A stretch of DNA of 64,000 bases from Aphelenchoides besseyi (lineage: Eukaryota > Nematoda > Chromadorea > Rhabditida > Aphelenchoididae), in NCBI GenBank assembly GCA_024699855.1, contig JAMPIQ010000001.1, positions 6,696,001-6,760,000 of the forward strand, given 5' to 3'. Position numbers and translations under genes: made by a program. Shown one piece after another: positions 11,326 through 24,965 of this stretch. The notes under the pieces are model-generated. The model saw only the letters and a list, made by a program, of their open reading frames with translations. It did not search any database and had not been told where the DNA came from. Each line of letters opens with the position of its first letter. Position 1 is the stretch's first letter.

Positions 11326-12733
11326 TCATTGTTTGAGTGATTTGGGACGAGAACTGGCGTTTTTGTTCTTGTTCAGATTGCGAACACGATTCTCGATTTC
11401 TTTGTTATCTTCGACCGTAGCGTTTGTTCCCAAGTCCGAGGTTGTTGTGCGGTCCTTCGGCGGTGCAGAGTTGATTCCCAAGGGATCTGAGGCGAAGAAC
11501 TCGACTGCATCTTCGTAGTCGGCTCGTTTTGATCGGGCAGCATTCTGAACCCGAGATTACAAGCCATAGCGGTCAGCAACGACTTACGATCACTTGAACG
11601 GTCTGCGGATCTTCCCAATCGTACGGCGCAGCGTAGGAGACGTTGTAGCGCTTCATGACTTTGAGCAGACACTCGTGAATCATCGAATAGTTCGGGCGGT
11701 TGTAGCAATCCAGAGCTCGCAAGTGGGCAACAATCTGATGGCATTCTTCTGCAAAAGCCAGCAAACTGGAGAGTTTGAAGAGGAAACGAACCGGGAAACT
11801 TGAGCAACAAATGGACGTCCGAGATGTTCAGCTTCTTCATCTCCAACTTCTCTTTTTCGCGTTCTTTCTGCCACGGCAAACCGCAATGAAACTCGATGAG
11901 CATGTACATGAGTGACCAGATGTCGTCCTTCCGACCTTGTTCCTGACGCAAATGCACGCCGGGCGCACAGTAACGGACCGTGCCACGAAACTCGGCAGTC
12001 GCTCGTGCACGACGAGCAATCCACTGACCGTTGCGTTGGAATGCGTAGCTCCTGAGACGCACAACCCAATGACCCACCACGACGACGAGCAACCTACCGG
12101 GCCAATCCAAAATCTAGAATGTGGACAAGGCGGGCACGTTCCGGATCGTGGTCGTGACCCATCACAAAGTTCGCGGGCTTGATATCTGAAAAGAAAGTCA
12201 CCTCCATCAGTCGACAAGATCAGAGACCCCGATGAACAAAGCCGCAGTCGTGAAGCAACTTGATGCTGTAGAGCGACTGGATTCCAATTCGTGTCCACGT
12301 CTCCGGTCGCATCTTCTCGTCCGGACAAGCGAGCTTCAGATCACGAAGATTCTCGCCGAGCAACGTGACAATCATGTAGCAGTAGCGTTTGCGTTTGGCT
12401 GCGTGGTACAAGTGGGGAACGTGCGGACAATGCCCCTTCTGGTTCAAGAGCATCAGAACGGAAATCTAAACGACGCTCAGCTCGTGAGTCGCCAACCGAC
12501 CTCCAATTTGATCGCCGATCCTCCCTCGATGTCGTTGGATTCAGCTTTCAGCGCCGCCTGCTTTCCATGACGTTCGACGATATAAACCTGGAAAGCAAAT
12601 AGACCATCTGGCCACTTCTACTCACCTGTCCGAATCCACCTTCGTTCAGTTTTCGCGTGACTTTCCAACCCGCAAAACGTTGTCCCGGCGACAACTTGAA
12701 CGGTTTATGATCGTCCTCAGTCTTCGCGTCCAT
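11326..12733 (-). CDS. CK1/TTBK-family (worm-type) protein kinase
   Basis: About seven minus-strand exons from ATG 12731-12733 to TGA 11326-11328, with AATAAA at 11300-11305. The N-lobe has the glycine loop LNEGGFGQVY and the ATP-anchoring lysine in AALKAES. The catalytic loop is HRDIKPANF, formed across an intron at 12186-12227, and the metal-binding motif is DFGLAR. Next come RYCAPGVHLRQEQGRKDD and DIWSLMYMLIEF, where CK1/TTBK kinases carry their substrate-recognition and helix F segments. The tail (KRADYEDAVEFFASDP to RPKSLKQ) is short and non-catalytic. Nematodes have many such Ser/Thr kinases, many sperm-enriched; that role here is not shown by the sequence. Introns are 35-46 nt. All key residues are present, so an active kinase is expected. 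Confidence 0.85.
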
Positions 12734-13092
12734 GAAGCAATCGAGGGTTGGGGAATCGAACTGCCGACTAAAGAAGAACAACTGAATCGGATGACCAAAA
12801 TTAAGCTCCCACAGAAATCTGAGCTTTGAATCGCTAATTCTGTGCATCTGAAAACCAGCCGGTTTACGGTATTCGATGCGAACCCTTGCTTCGCACCAAC
12901 ACCAAGACTTTGTTTGAGTTGGCTTCTTTGTTTCGAACTTTTGGCTCCGGAAAGCTAAAAACAGAAGCAAACGAAAAGTTAACTCGAAACCTGCGGCGTC
13001 TGTTCAAACATCCACCACTACTCACCAACTGAGCAGATTGCGTATAAAATGACGATAAACTCGTCAGTGATCTCATACCCGATACGAAAAGA

Positions 13093-14724
13093 ATGAATCG
13101 GGTGTTATTGACAGGTAAACACCAAGACCTCAACTATCCTTCAACTTCTCTTTCAAGTGCTTCTGTTCATAGTCGAGACTCAGGCAGCGAACTGTCCCAA
13201 GTGGTCAAAGTTCGGGAATGGCCCTCCGTCCACATGCCAGAAGCCGTCTGATCCCAACAACAAGCCGAGAAGTGGAATCGAGTCGTGGTTCAGTCGGCAG
13301 ATGTTCGACGACTTGTTTCCGAAAGCAAATTTGGGTTGGGGCGGCAACTCCTGTTTCCCGTACTCGTACGAATCGTTCATCATTGCCGCTCGTTACTTCC
13401 CAAAGTTCGGAACTCAGCAGGGCAACGGCAACTCCGGGGATGTGAACACGAAGTTGGATGTGGCCGCTTTCTTTGCTCATGCCATTCAGGAGACCGGCGA
13501 GAACGACATCTCGTTGTAGTGAGCAGACCGATCAGTTAAAGTCGAGACAACCAGAGAATTTCAGCGACGGTCGAAGTCAACAAGAGGCCGACGACTGTTT
13601 CTACCGAGGCGGGTTCTTCAATTGGTTTGAGGTGAGAAACACGGAACCATAGGCACTTGAACGCAAGTTCAGGGCGGTCCACAGTCTTCCTTCATTCCAA
13701 CGGGAACAAAGGGAACTCAACCGTCGGATGGAGGTGCTTGTATAAGTGCTGGCCGGTGAGTTCAAAAACAAGAACACACACAAAGCTGAAAGTCCAGATA
13801 TTGTTCTACTGGAACAGATACCAACTACTTTTATCCTTGTGGAAATGGCACGAGTGGTCGAAACTACAAGTCCTGTTATTTCGGTCGTGGTGCCATTCAA
13901 ATCAGCTACAATTACAACTACGGCGCCTTCCAAGACTGGTTGAAGTCTCAGAACATCGATGTCGATCTGCTGACCGATCCGAATCTCGTTATGACTAAAA
14001 TGGACCCGCCACTTGCCATCATGGCCAGTCTCTGGTTCTACAGTTAGTTGGACGCACGAGTCAGCTTAATGCCTCTGTTTAGTGACTCCTCAGCCGCCCA
14101 AACCCGCCATGCATGACGTGAGCCCCGCAAGTCCGCGACGAGTAATCACCGTTTTCAGATCGTCATCGGCAACTGGAATGCCGGCAGTCAAAACATGGCC
14201 GCTGGTTTCAGTGGACCGATCTTCGGACCCACTTCTTTGATCATCAACAACGAGGTTAGATCGAAAGCAAGCATATGATCTCGTCTTCAGTGCACTGGAG
14301 AGGATACTGCCGTTCCCGGCGGTGGTGGAGAAAACCGTCGTATCAAGGCGTTCAAGTGGTTCACCAAGTACTTCGGAGTGCCAGCTGGGAGTGACAGAAC
14401 GTTGACGTGCAAAAGTGAGTTTCCCGTCCAATTAACCACTCGAATTTTGTAGACATGCCCCAGACGTTCGATCAAATGAAATACAATCTCTCGTATCAGC
14501 CCGATTGGGCGTCCACCTGGAAAAGCGATTCGCCCTGCAAATGTGCTCCAGCCACTTATGGCGGTCTGATTCCCTATTTCCAGCAGGAATACTATCCGAC
14601 TGATTTCGTCAACCAAAACGAAGCAAATGCCGCTCGTTGTCAGCAAAGCATCTACAACGCACCGCAAGTTTTCTCGTTGGACAAGTCGACTGCTCCGTGT
14701 CTCCGCGTCCCAATCAAGGATTGA
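13093..14724 (+). CDS. secreted glycoside hydrolase family 19 chitinase
   Basis: Nine exons (13093-13114, 13158-13518, 13565-13631, 13673-13755, 13798-14042, 14083-14117, 14159-14254, 14291-14414, 14453-14724) give 434 residues with frame kept throughout. The signal peptide is MNRVLLTVLLFIVETQA. GH19 hallmarks are visible: FPYSYESFIIAARYFPKFGT, AFFAHAIQETGEN (with the catalytic-acid Glu region), a Cys-rich insertion, and CYFGRGAIQISYNYNYGAF, which matches the family signature. PPLAIMASLWFY and NMAAGFSGPIFGPTSLIINN follow the usual family order. The predicted reaction is endo-hydrolysis of chitin. A role in eggshell or cuticle turnover or in defence is possible but unsupported here. AATAAA is at 14763-14768. 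It converges on the kelch gene, with stops 66 bases apart. Confidence 0.9.
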
Positions 14725-14789
14725 AACCAAATGTTAGCCCAGCGACTGTCTTTCAATTGTAAAATAAACAGCAAACGCATTCCCATTGT

Positions 14790-15191
14790 TTATAACCGAA
14801 GACCTTCAGCACACAACTGATCCCAATTCTCAAAGTCATCGAGACGAAACAACGACAACGCAGAACGACGATGGCGGAGCGGCGCTCCCGAATACCACCT
14901 GTTCGCTCGCCAATCGAAGAACTCGACCAGTTCGGTAGTCGACTGACCGTCATAGCCACCAACAATCATCGGATCGTCGCGCAGTTGAGAGTAACCAAAA
15001 TTTGAGCTAAACACTCGCGTTCACTCAGCCGATCCGAATGCTCACCGTTTCAAGTTCATTGGCTCTGCCAAATGCCATAGACCTTCGCGCGGATCGTAGA
15101 ACTCGACCGACGACAACCGCTTCTTCCCGTTGTAGCCTCCGATTGCCATCAAAACGCCGTGAATCGACAGTCCACCAACTCCGCTTCGTTT
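14790..15191 (-). CDS. kelch-repeat protein, C-terminal fragment (cut by gap)
   Basis: Two minus-strand exons, 15046-15191 and 14790-15006, are joined across a 39-base intron. They encode two kelch blades: IHGVLMAIGGYNGKKRLSSV with EFYDPREGLWHLAEPMNLKR, and DPMIVGGYDGQSTTELVEFF with DWRANRWYSGAPLRHRR. Each has the GG doublet and the spaced Tyr/Trp typical of the repeat. The chain ends DDFENWDQLCAEGLRL. The N-terminal part lies in or beyond the N gap, so whether it carries a BTB/BACK region (KLHL type, CUL3 adaptor) cannot be told. Confidence 0.75.
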
Positions 15192-15291
15192 NNNNNNNNN
15201 NNNNNNNNNNNNNNNNNNNNNNNNNNNNNNNNNNNNNNNNNNNNNNNNNNNNNNNNNNNNNNNNNNNNNNNNNNNNNNNNNNNNNNNNNNN
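15192..15291. other. assembly gap (100 N)
   Basis: Exactly 100 unknown bases, the usual placeholder length for a scaffold join. It interrupts the kelch-repeat gene, so true distance and order across it are uncertain. Confidence 0.98.
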
Positions 15292-15410
15292 CCCATGATT
15301 GAGATAACAGATAAAAACTTACAATAACAGTTGACACAAAAATAACGATAACAAGCTAACAGACGCTTACCACGGGCCACTACCATTCCCAAGATCACCC
15401 AACTTATCTC

Positions 15411-17470
<2,060 letters not shown>

Positions 17471-18129
17471 TGAACGGGTCGTCCCCAGCGGCTGTTACAA
17501 CGTAGGTGGGGGGTTTGACCAAGAACAATCGGGGGTGGGGCGGTGTGGATTTGCGGGGGGGTCGCTCGCATTGCTCCCCAATTTGCTGAGCGAAACAACT
17601 TGTTAACGCGATCTGCAAGTTCATCAGATTATCACCGCTGCAGGTCGTGCGATAGAAAGTCGAGTCCTCTTCGGAAATTAGAGTCTTCCGAGTAGAGAAC
17701 AGAACCTTGTAACTTTCGCAGTGAGGATGTCGAGTGTGCAAAGTTAGGTGCTTGGGCATCAAACTTGTCCTCGCAAACGAGTGATTTTCGGAGTCTCCGA
17801 ACCGCAATAGCAAACGCTTCGTTGTTGGACTCGTCCGTAAGCGTTGTGTGGTCTCGACTACTGCTTTGAACGTAGCAGAGTCGGCGAAAATCCCTGCGCT
17901 CCTATTGCACAAATCGAAGACCTCCACGTGGTGTGCGGCGGGAAACGCTCGGATGTTTTTCGGAACATCCGAGTAGGCCAACTTCGATACGTCTGGGTAC
18001 GACGTAAAGTACACCCGGTCTACTCCAGGGCTGGCAACCCGCAAGCGGACCTTAAACAAAACTCGCTACGACTCGACTAAAAGAGGGTCCGCACTGGCGT
18101 TTTGGAGCACCAGCGTTCTACGGGTACAA

Positions 18130-20850
18130 GGACGCGCAACGGACTTCAAACGGACCTGCAGAACAAAACCGCCATGAATTGAGTACCTCCCAACAGCTTC
18201 ATGTCTTGACCTACAACCTACAGTACGGCATCGAAAACGCGGCAAGGAAGAATCTTCTGATGGAACAACTCCGAGATCTTCCTGGATTCAAGTACGACGT
18301 TATTGGACTTTGCGAAACACATGCACGCACGGAATCAAGAACAAAATGGACTGAAACCGGCGACGAACTTATCATTGGAGCAGCGGACGGACGAATTGGA
18401 GGCGTTGGATTCATTGTGAACAAGCGTATTGTTGACCAAATTATGGAAGTTGACACACGATCTCATCGAGTTGCTACATTGAAGATCAAACTGGACCAAA
18501 AGAAAGACAATGCTCATTGTTTCAAGCGTATGCACCACACTCTGGCTATGCACTGGACGACATTGAACAATTCTACGACGAACTTCGAGACGCACTAGAC
18601 CAACCTGCTTCTCACAAGATGGTAATAGGCGACTTCAACTGTCAACTTGGCCCGAGAACAACTACACAACGTTTCATGGGAACCTTTACCGGAACCGAAT
18701 GGAAAGAAGACGGATATGGAGAGATGTTTGCAGACTTTGCAGAAGAACAACATCTCTACATTATCAATAGCTACTTCCAAAAGAACCCAGCAAAGCGATG
18801 GACGTGGGAATCATGCAACTCGGATGGCAATGGAAACAAGTACAGAAATGAAATCGATTACGGTCTAATCAACAACAGAAGGTTAGTAACTAACATCGAA
18901 TTTATTTCTCGGCTCAATGGATCTGATCACCGACCGGTTCGTTTTACACTCGATGTGCCGATGCTTTGCAAGCGCAGAAAGTTTGTCCACAAAGCACGTA
19001 CGTTTAACGCCGATGTTCTACGCAATAAGATCGACAATACGGATTGGGAACTGAAGGGTACGTTGACTGATAAGTTTGCTTGTTTTCAGGAAAAACTTCA
19101 ATCCTGCGTCAACACCGCTTCAATGACCAAACCCACAACATTCTTCTCGTCTGACGGAACAAACACATTTGTTGCTGAAGAAACGGAAGGAAATGGACCG
19201 CACCACCAACCCGATTGAGTTCATTGAACTTTCAAAGCTTATACGGCGAGAGGGTTAAACAGGACTTCGACAACTTTCGACTCCAGAAACTCCTCGACGC
19301 TGCGCAACACCATCGAAGCCTGAAGAAGTGCAAACGTCAACTCCGACAGCAACTGGGAACAATGCGAACACTAAAAGCAAAAGATGGGACAATGTTGACA
19401 AAACGGTCGGACATTGAGAAACGATGTAAAGAGTTCTACACGGATCTTTTTGCATCTAAAATAGACGTTCCGCCAGAAATTGACAATCGTGAACAAGAAT
19501 CAGTCTCTAACATTCTTGTCTCTGAAGTTCGTGCAGCCGTGGAAAGTTTTGAAAAACGACAAAGCACCTGGGCCCGATGGAATTACGAACGAGATGCTCA
19601 AAAATGGTGGTTTTCTTTTATGGACCACCTTGACATCAATGTTCAACGACTGCCTGCAGCACGAAGATGTTCCAGCACAATGGAAAACTTCAAGAACAGT
19701 CATTCTCCCAAAGAAAGGCGACCTTGAAGATCTTCGAAACTATCGACCCATCGCGCTCTTGCCAACTGTCTACAAACTTTTCACCAAAGTACTGGTCAAT
19801 CGAATGACGTCGCAACTGGACTTCGAGCAACCGCGAGAACAAGCTGGTTTTCGTTCTGGGTTCTCAACTATGAATCACCTTCAAACAGTAAACCAAGTGA
19901 TGGAACGCTGTCGTGAGGTAAAAATGCCACTTTGTTTAGTTTTTGTAGACTACGAAAAGGCATTTGATTCCGTGGAAATCAACGCGGTTATCAACTCACT
20001 GATTCACCAGAACATTTCCAGCAAATACACGCGAACGCTCAAGAACATCAACACCAATTGCTCCACCACATTCCAACTCTTCTATCAACCAATTGAAGTA
20101 CCTGTTAGCCGAGGTGTAAGACAAGGTGACACAATATCACCGAAGCTCTTCACTGCCACACTGGAAGACGTTTTTCGTCAGTTGGATTGGAGCAATTATG
20201 GAATTCGGATTGACGGCGAACGACTCCACCATCTTCGATTTGCTGATGACATTGTCCTTTTTGCGCACGACTTTCAAACAGCTGAACTTATGCTCAACGA
20301 ACTGGATGACGTGGGATCGCAAATTGGACTTCGTATTAACCGTAAAAAGACGCAAGTCATGGCAAATCCAAGTTGTGAAGTGGGAAGGATCTTGATCAAG
20401 GACGCACCTATTAAATTGGTAAGTAAATACGTTTATTTAGGTCAAGAAATCTCTGAAAACCACACCATTGATGGAGAAATTCGAAGGCGACGATCGGCCG
20501 GATGGTTTGGATTCAAAAAACATCCAAGAAGTCCTGAAGAAGACAAAAAGACGTCAAAATTCGAGCTCAACTCTTCAACTCAGTTGTACTACCAGCACTC
20601 AATTATGGATCTGAAGTTTGGACGATGCGGAAAACCGAACGTACCAAATTAACAACGACGCAAAGAGCAATGGAAAGAAGAACTCTTGGCATTCGACTAC
20701 GCGATGAAGTCAGAAGTGTTGAAATCAGAACACAAACAAAGTTTAAAGACGCCGTTCACGACGCATTAAAACGTAAGTTTCGATGGGCCGGACATGTCGC
20801 AAGAAGAAACGACAACCGATGGTCAACAAGAACAACTTTCTGGTGGCCTT
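18130..20850 (+). mobile_element. frameshifted RTE-like non-LTR retrotransposon (LINE)
   Basis: Domains run in order on the plus strand. First is an APE-type endonuclease (LTYNLQYGIENAA, DVIGLCETHART, GGVGFIVNK, then in another frame APHSGYALDDIEQFY, MVIGDFNCQLG and ISRLNGSDHRPV). Next is a reverse transcriptase (NDKAPGPDGITNEML, NYRPIALLPTVYKLFTKVL, EQAGFRSGFSTMNHL, FVDYEKAFDS, GVRQGDTISPKLF, and the catalytic LRFADDIVLFAHD). A C-terminal block (TERTKLTTTQRAMERRTLGI, KFRWAGHVARRNDNRW) is typical of RTE-like elements. At least four frame changes (near 18510, 19210, 19550 and 20520-20640) break it, so it is not autonomous. The 5' end near 18130 and 3' end near 20850-20950 are not sharply defined, and no target-site duplication was found. 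Confidence 0.88.
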
Positions 20851-20949
20851 ATGGTTGGACGATTAATCTCTGGGACAAGAATGTATTCTGTTGCATCATG
20901 GTGACGGCAAATAACGTAATTGAATTGAAACGGCTTCGGTAAATGCTAA

Positions 20950-22040
20950 ATGGCTTTATGTTCAATAGAATTGCAATCGAACTCAATTTCCTTTCTGAGT
21001 TCTTGTTTATGGATTTCCATTTCATCTGAAGCCGAACAGATTGGAGAGTCATTTATTGCTTCAATTTTGTTGGCTTAGTGTTGATTCAAGTTGTGGGTTT
21101 TTGTGAACGAATATTTCATTTAGATAAGAATGGTTGCGATTATTGGAAGCCGAAGTGATTTCATTTAGAATCGAATTAGAGTCGACCAGATGAATGTTAA
21201 GATGATCGAATAGTTAGAACTGAAAGTACGGAGCAATCTCTTACATGTGAATTCCTACAGGTTTGTACGAATACGTTCAGAGTTGTGATTTCATTTTGAT
21301 CTTGTGTAATTTGTTGAGTCGAAATGATTTCTACATTAATGCGCAGTGATGATGGCAGTGGAGACAAAAATGCCTCCGGGCTAACGGTGGAAATAGCGCG
21401 AAACATGAGTAGAGGATCGGGCGAAGAGATTTTGTGGGATAAAGGCGGCGATCCCATCGGGGTTTTCGTTTGTTGCTGCGCAGGTAAGACGATCGAGTGT
21501 CGTTTTCTTTGGTCGTCGCCACTTCGGTGGCGTTGATCCCTACTCGGTATGCACCGAAACCGCCGTATATCTGCGAGTGTTAAGGGACCGCTGGTGTCGC
21601 AGAGGAGATCTTCGGATCACCTGCCGGCGGTTCTTGAGCACTCACAGGGCCAAGACAAATACTCTTAGTTCTGACTGCGCCAGACGGAATTTTTACGAGT
21701 TCCCAATACTGAGAACATACAAATTCGATTCCAAAAGCAAAACAAGAAGAATGCTTGGAGTGTAGTGGGTAAGAAATTACACGATCAAACGAATCGGTTT
21801 GTTGAAGTGGTTTCGAACAATTAGAGCACTGGTCTTCATAATTCAACATCAACATGCACTGCAATCAACAGATGAACTTGGAACTTGTCGAGCTGAAATG
21901 CACACCATCCTGCCAGATTAAGAATTTGCAATGAAAAGTTCAATGCAACGTCAATTGAAGTGCAAATGAACCGAACAAAAGACACAAAGTATTCAACTAC
22001 AGTTTATTTCCTAAAGAACAAGTACAACTATTGAATTAAA
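20950..22040. other. intergenic, no convincing gene
   Basis: AT-rich flank of the LINE. One GC-richer island at about 21330-21680 differs in composition from its surroundings and has a 70-codon frame, but no motif is recognisable in it. It could be a fragment of another element. Confidence 0.4.
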
Positions 22041-22044
22041 GCAT

Positions 22045-22830
22045 GATTGCTTTTGGATCCTCTTCTGCGTCTTGTTGTTGGTTGTTGTCCGGCACATGGT
22101 TGTCGTTGATGATCCAGAAACCATGGCGCTGAAAAAGGCCGATTAGTTCAACTGACAAGTTCCATGTCCCTGATAGAGTTCAACATTTGGACTTCTACCT
22201 CTTTGGTGTCGAAAGACAGTGCTCTTGTTACCGCAGATCGAAGTCGACAGATTCGAATCATCAATCTGCAGTAACAAGAGCGGATGCCTCGATCAACAGA
22301 TGCAAAAGTCAACAGCTTACCTTCGACTTGAGTTTTCCATCATCCTCGACGTCTTCCTTTGAAACGGGACGATAGTGTCCCAACGGAACGAGAACGAGGA
22401 ATGTCGATGACCGTTGACGTTGAATTCGCCGAAAGAATCTGCAGAGTACGAAAACTGCACGTTGATGTCGCAACTGCCGATGGATAAAACGAATCTAAAA
22501 ACAAGGCACAATAAGAAACGAAGGCTTCCATTTACGTTTGTGAAATGGCCGGGTTCTCGTGGGCTGTGAACGTGAGGTCCAACTCCTTCTTCTTGACGTA
22601 CATATTAACGGTGCTCGTGCTCCCCACTCAAACCCTTGTATTTCCTGAAAGAACTGAATGACAAGATCAGTCGGTTCCAGAACTCACACGTCGTTTCCAT
22701 CGGCGCTGAAGTCCGATGAAGCGCAGCGTGTGAACTGGAGAATCAGCAGCGACCAAATGAAGACATTGAAGATGCCACGGAAAGACGTCACACGAAGAGC
22801 GGAAAGAACAACAAGAAAACGACTGAACAG
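22045..22830 (-). CDS. probable small secretory-pathway protein, not identified
   Basis: Several minus-strand pieces look like exons of one gene. A hydrophobic leader GIFNVFIWSLLILQFTRCAS (about 22720-22780) is followed by SDFSADGNDV and a strong donor GTGAGT. A second piece reads VNMYVKKKELDLTFTAHENP (about 22550-22610). A third (about 22330-22500) has two competing frames. A final exon reads HGFWIINDNHVPDN and ends DPKAIML, with stop near 22045. I could not join all of them in one frame and there is no clear ATG before the leader, so boundaries are approximate. A signal peptide or anchor is inferred from the leader. No family was recognised. Confidence 0.35.
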
Positions 22831-22975
22831 GACGAGAAGAACGAAAGAAGGTGACGATTCCAAGGATTTTGATCCTGAGATCGACTTGTGAGTAAGCAAA
22901 TTGGTCAGAAATTAACATTAAAATCACTAATTATGCGAAACTTCTAAGCACATTAGCGATTCTTGTTTCGTATTT

Positions 22976-23680
22976 GTGGATTTGTATCCGACAGTCTATC
23001 GTATCTGTAGAAGCCTAAAGCTCAATGCAGGCATTTGACCAACTTCCGAAATACCGCGCTTCCAATCATTCAATTGTTAGTGTCCGCCGCTTTTCCACAG
23101 TTGTGGTCACAATCTAAACTTCTGATTCTGACAGAGAAATGTCAAGTCGTTTGTATTTGAAATCATATTCGATAATTTCACTGCTTAGTGTTTTCGAGAA
23201 CTTGCATTGACTACAGCTCGGGAACCAGTGACCCTAGAAGCGTGTGATTAACAGGACAACAACAACCACTCATGAACTCTAAACCCTGTGAATATCGGCG
23301 GATTCCAATCAGCCAACAAGCTAAAATACACAACACCCCCCATTCCCTTTTATGACATGTCCATCGCGCAAATCGATATATCTCGGAGATTTTGGCAACA
23401 GTCTAGTTGCCATTTTACATTAATAGAAAGCTTGAAAGCCTGGCTATTGATCATGCTTAAAATTGTAGTTACCGGAAAACTGAGAGAGAAATGAGAGGTC
23501 TTCAAAACCAAACAATCTGTCGAAAATCGTCCAAAATTGCAAAAGTTTGTGCAGCTCTTACCATTGATGATGGTGAGCTCTTATTTGGCACTCTCATTGA
23601 CAAGGTTGAGAATTTATAATTCCAAAAGTTTGGAGACCTGAAGTTGATCGAGAACAGAATTGGAATCAAAAGACACATTA
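22976..23680 (+). repeat. dispersed repeat copy 1 of 3 (about 700 bp)
   Basis: It shares long near-identical blocks with 25646-26100 and 30680-31115, for example CTCATGAACTCTAAACCC, CAACACCCCCCATTCCC and GACATGTCCATCGCGC. This is the longest copy. It has no coding capacity and no terminal repeats that I could define. A short degenerate piece of the same family (AACCCTGTGAATATCAGCC) recurs near 23775. Confidence 0.85.
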
Positions 23681-24181
23681 AAAATGGCTAAAATCCAAAC
23701 CTTCAAAAATGAACTTTACCAACCATAGAAATTGATTATGATAAACGAAATAACAATATACACTATTAAACTCAAAACCCTGTGAATATCAGCCAAACGT
23801 AATCAGCTAGAATCAAGCTATAGAAGTTGACGATTTTACTTGTGAACAGTCGATCTGATTGTTTTGACAGAAATCGGTCTGTCGCTGGAAACAGTTCGAG
23901 TTTCTAGTTTATGAATTGGACTCATAAACATGATTAGTGATTTCATTTGAACTCATTGTCTAATGTTACTGTTTGACATTTAGCTTGGAACTCACAACTT
24001 CCAAGTTAAAACGAGGTTCTGAATGCAATCCACTCTGTTGTCGTTTCAAATAACCATGAGATTTTCAATTCATTAATGGAGTGGAATATTAAGAACACGT
24101 TGAAACCTGTGATCGAGGCCAAGTGAACCTTTCAGCTGTTAGTTGCTATCAGACTTCCATTCCATTCTCCTCTATTCCAAT

Positions 24182-24299
24182 GTGTTCGTCCATATCTCGT
24201 TGAATGCACGCCATCCCGTCCGATCTGGCAAGTTAAGCAACGATGAGCTTGATTAGTACATGGATCGGAGACGTCCTTGGAATCTCAAGTGGCGAACGC
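24182..24299 (+). rRNA. 5S ribosomal RNA gene (solitary, possibly diverged)
   Basis: 118 bases align by eye with eukaryotic 5S rRNA: CTCGTTGAATGCACG, CCCGTCCGATCTGGCAAGT, TTAAGCAACGATGAGC, TTAGTACATGGATCGGAGAC and CTTGGAATCTCAAGTGG. The 5' end GTGTTCG (24182-24188) pairs with CGAACGC (24293-24299), closing helix I. A T-run at 24300-24304 could stop RNA polymerase III. Several positions differ from the usual nematode sequence. As a lone copy amid repeats it may be a dispersed 5S gene or a pseudogene; no tandem array or spliced-leader RNA gene was seen beside it. Confidence 0.8.
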
Positions 24300-24479
24300 T
24301 TTTTACCACTACTCAATGACTTCTTTTTGCACTCAATTAATGAACTATTTGTTTTGAAGCTTTTATTCAGTTAACAAGTGAAAATAAAACAAGAAATCTG
24401 TTCAATCAATTGGGTAAAATACAAAGCGAAATGTTCAATATCTTGGACGAGTTTCTATTGCTCGAACAAAAAGCAGGGT

Positions 24480-24840
24480 CGTCCTGCTATTTGAAGAACG
24501 GCGTCCAAATGACGCGCATTAATACAGAAACATGCATGTAGCTCAAGTTGAATTTTTCAAATTCAAATGACTCGCATTTGGTTATTTCAAATTCAATGCC
24601 TAAAACATACAGTTAGATCAGTAATCAAGCAGTCGACTACTTTCTTGTCCGGCACTGTATGCCGTCGTCTGTCATTTGAACTCCAACGTCCAAATGACGC
24701 CAATTTGAAAAACTTCATTTCAAATGACTCGCATTTGAACAAATATAAACTTCAATGGCGCAAACATTCAGTTAGATCAGTGATCAAGCAGTCACTTACC
24801 TTTTTGTCCTCGGCACTGAATGCCGTTCTCCTGTTTTTTC
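24480..24840 (-). repeat. tandem hairpin-forming units with Tc1-like ends
   Basis: Two related units (about 24536-24690 and 24706-24840), plus a partial third at about 24480-24530, repeat the motif CAAATGACTCGCATTTG. In the two full units this is followed by a 56-59 base block bounded by inverted ends: CATACAGT to ACTGTATG at about 24607-24662, and CATTCAGT to ACTGAATG at about 24766-24824. The inner side carries GTCCGGCACTG or GTCCTCGGCACTG, which on the minus strand resembles a Tc1-type terminal repeat (CAGTGCCGGACAAG). They look like small MITE-like insertions duplicated in tandem. They lie immediately downstream, on the minus strand, of the promoter-like block at 24855-24965. Confidence 0.55.
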
Positions 24841-24854
24841 GGAAGGGAGCAGAG

Positions 24855-24965
24855 GAACGAGACGATAAAATGACTGTTTGGACTCATTTCCATGCTTTAT
24901 ATATATTCGAATGAGACCATCGAGACTGCAGAAGGCGATACCCACAGTCATAGATGCAGTAGCCT
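24855..24965 (-). promoter_or_regulatory. promoter-like block, copy 2 (inverted relative to copy 1)
   Basis: The reverse complement of this segment aligns along its length with 26661-26775. Shared pieces are GACTGTGGGTATCGCC (GACTGCGGGTAACGCC in copy 1), ATGGTCTCATTCGA, a TATA-like ATATATATAAA and AATGAGTCCAAACAGTC. The spacing of the upstream block to the TATA box is preserved. This layout is compatible with a promoter, but a mobile element with conserved ends would look the same. Confidence 0.45.

Noticed and set aside
15038..15398. open frames that run through the first N gap
   Set aside because: They are continuous only because unknown bases are not counted as stops. Only the kelch frame has real support.
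18020..18060. short similarity between GGCTGGCAACCCGCAA near the LINE start and AGCTGGCAACTCGCAA in the SINE body
   Set aside because: About 15 matching bases, and in the LINE 5' region. A SINE that borrows a LINE would share its 3' end, so this is not evidence of a pair.
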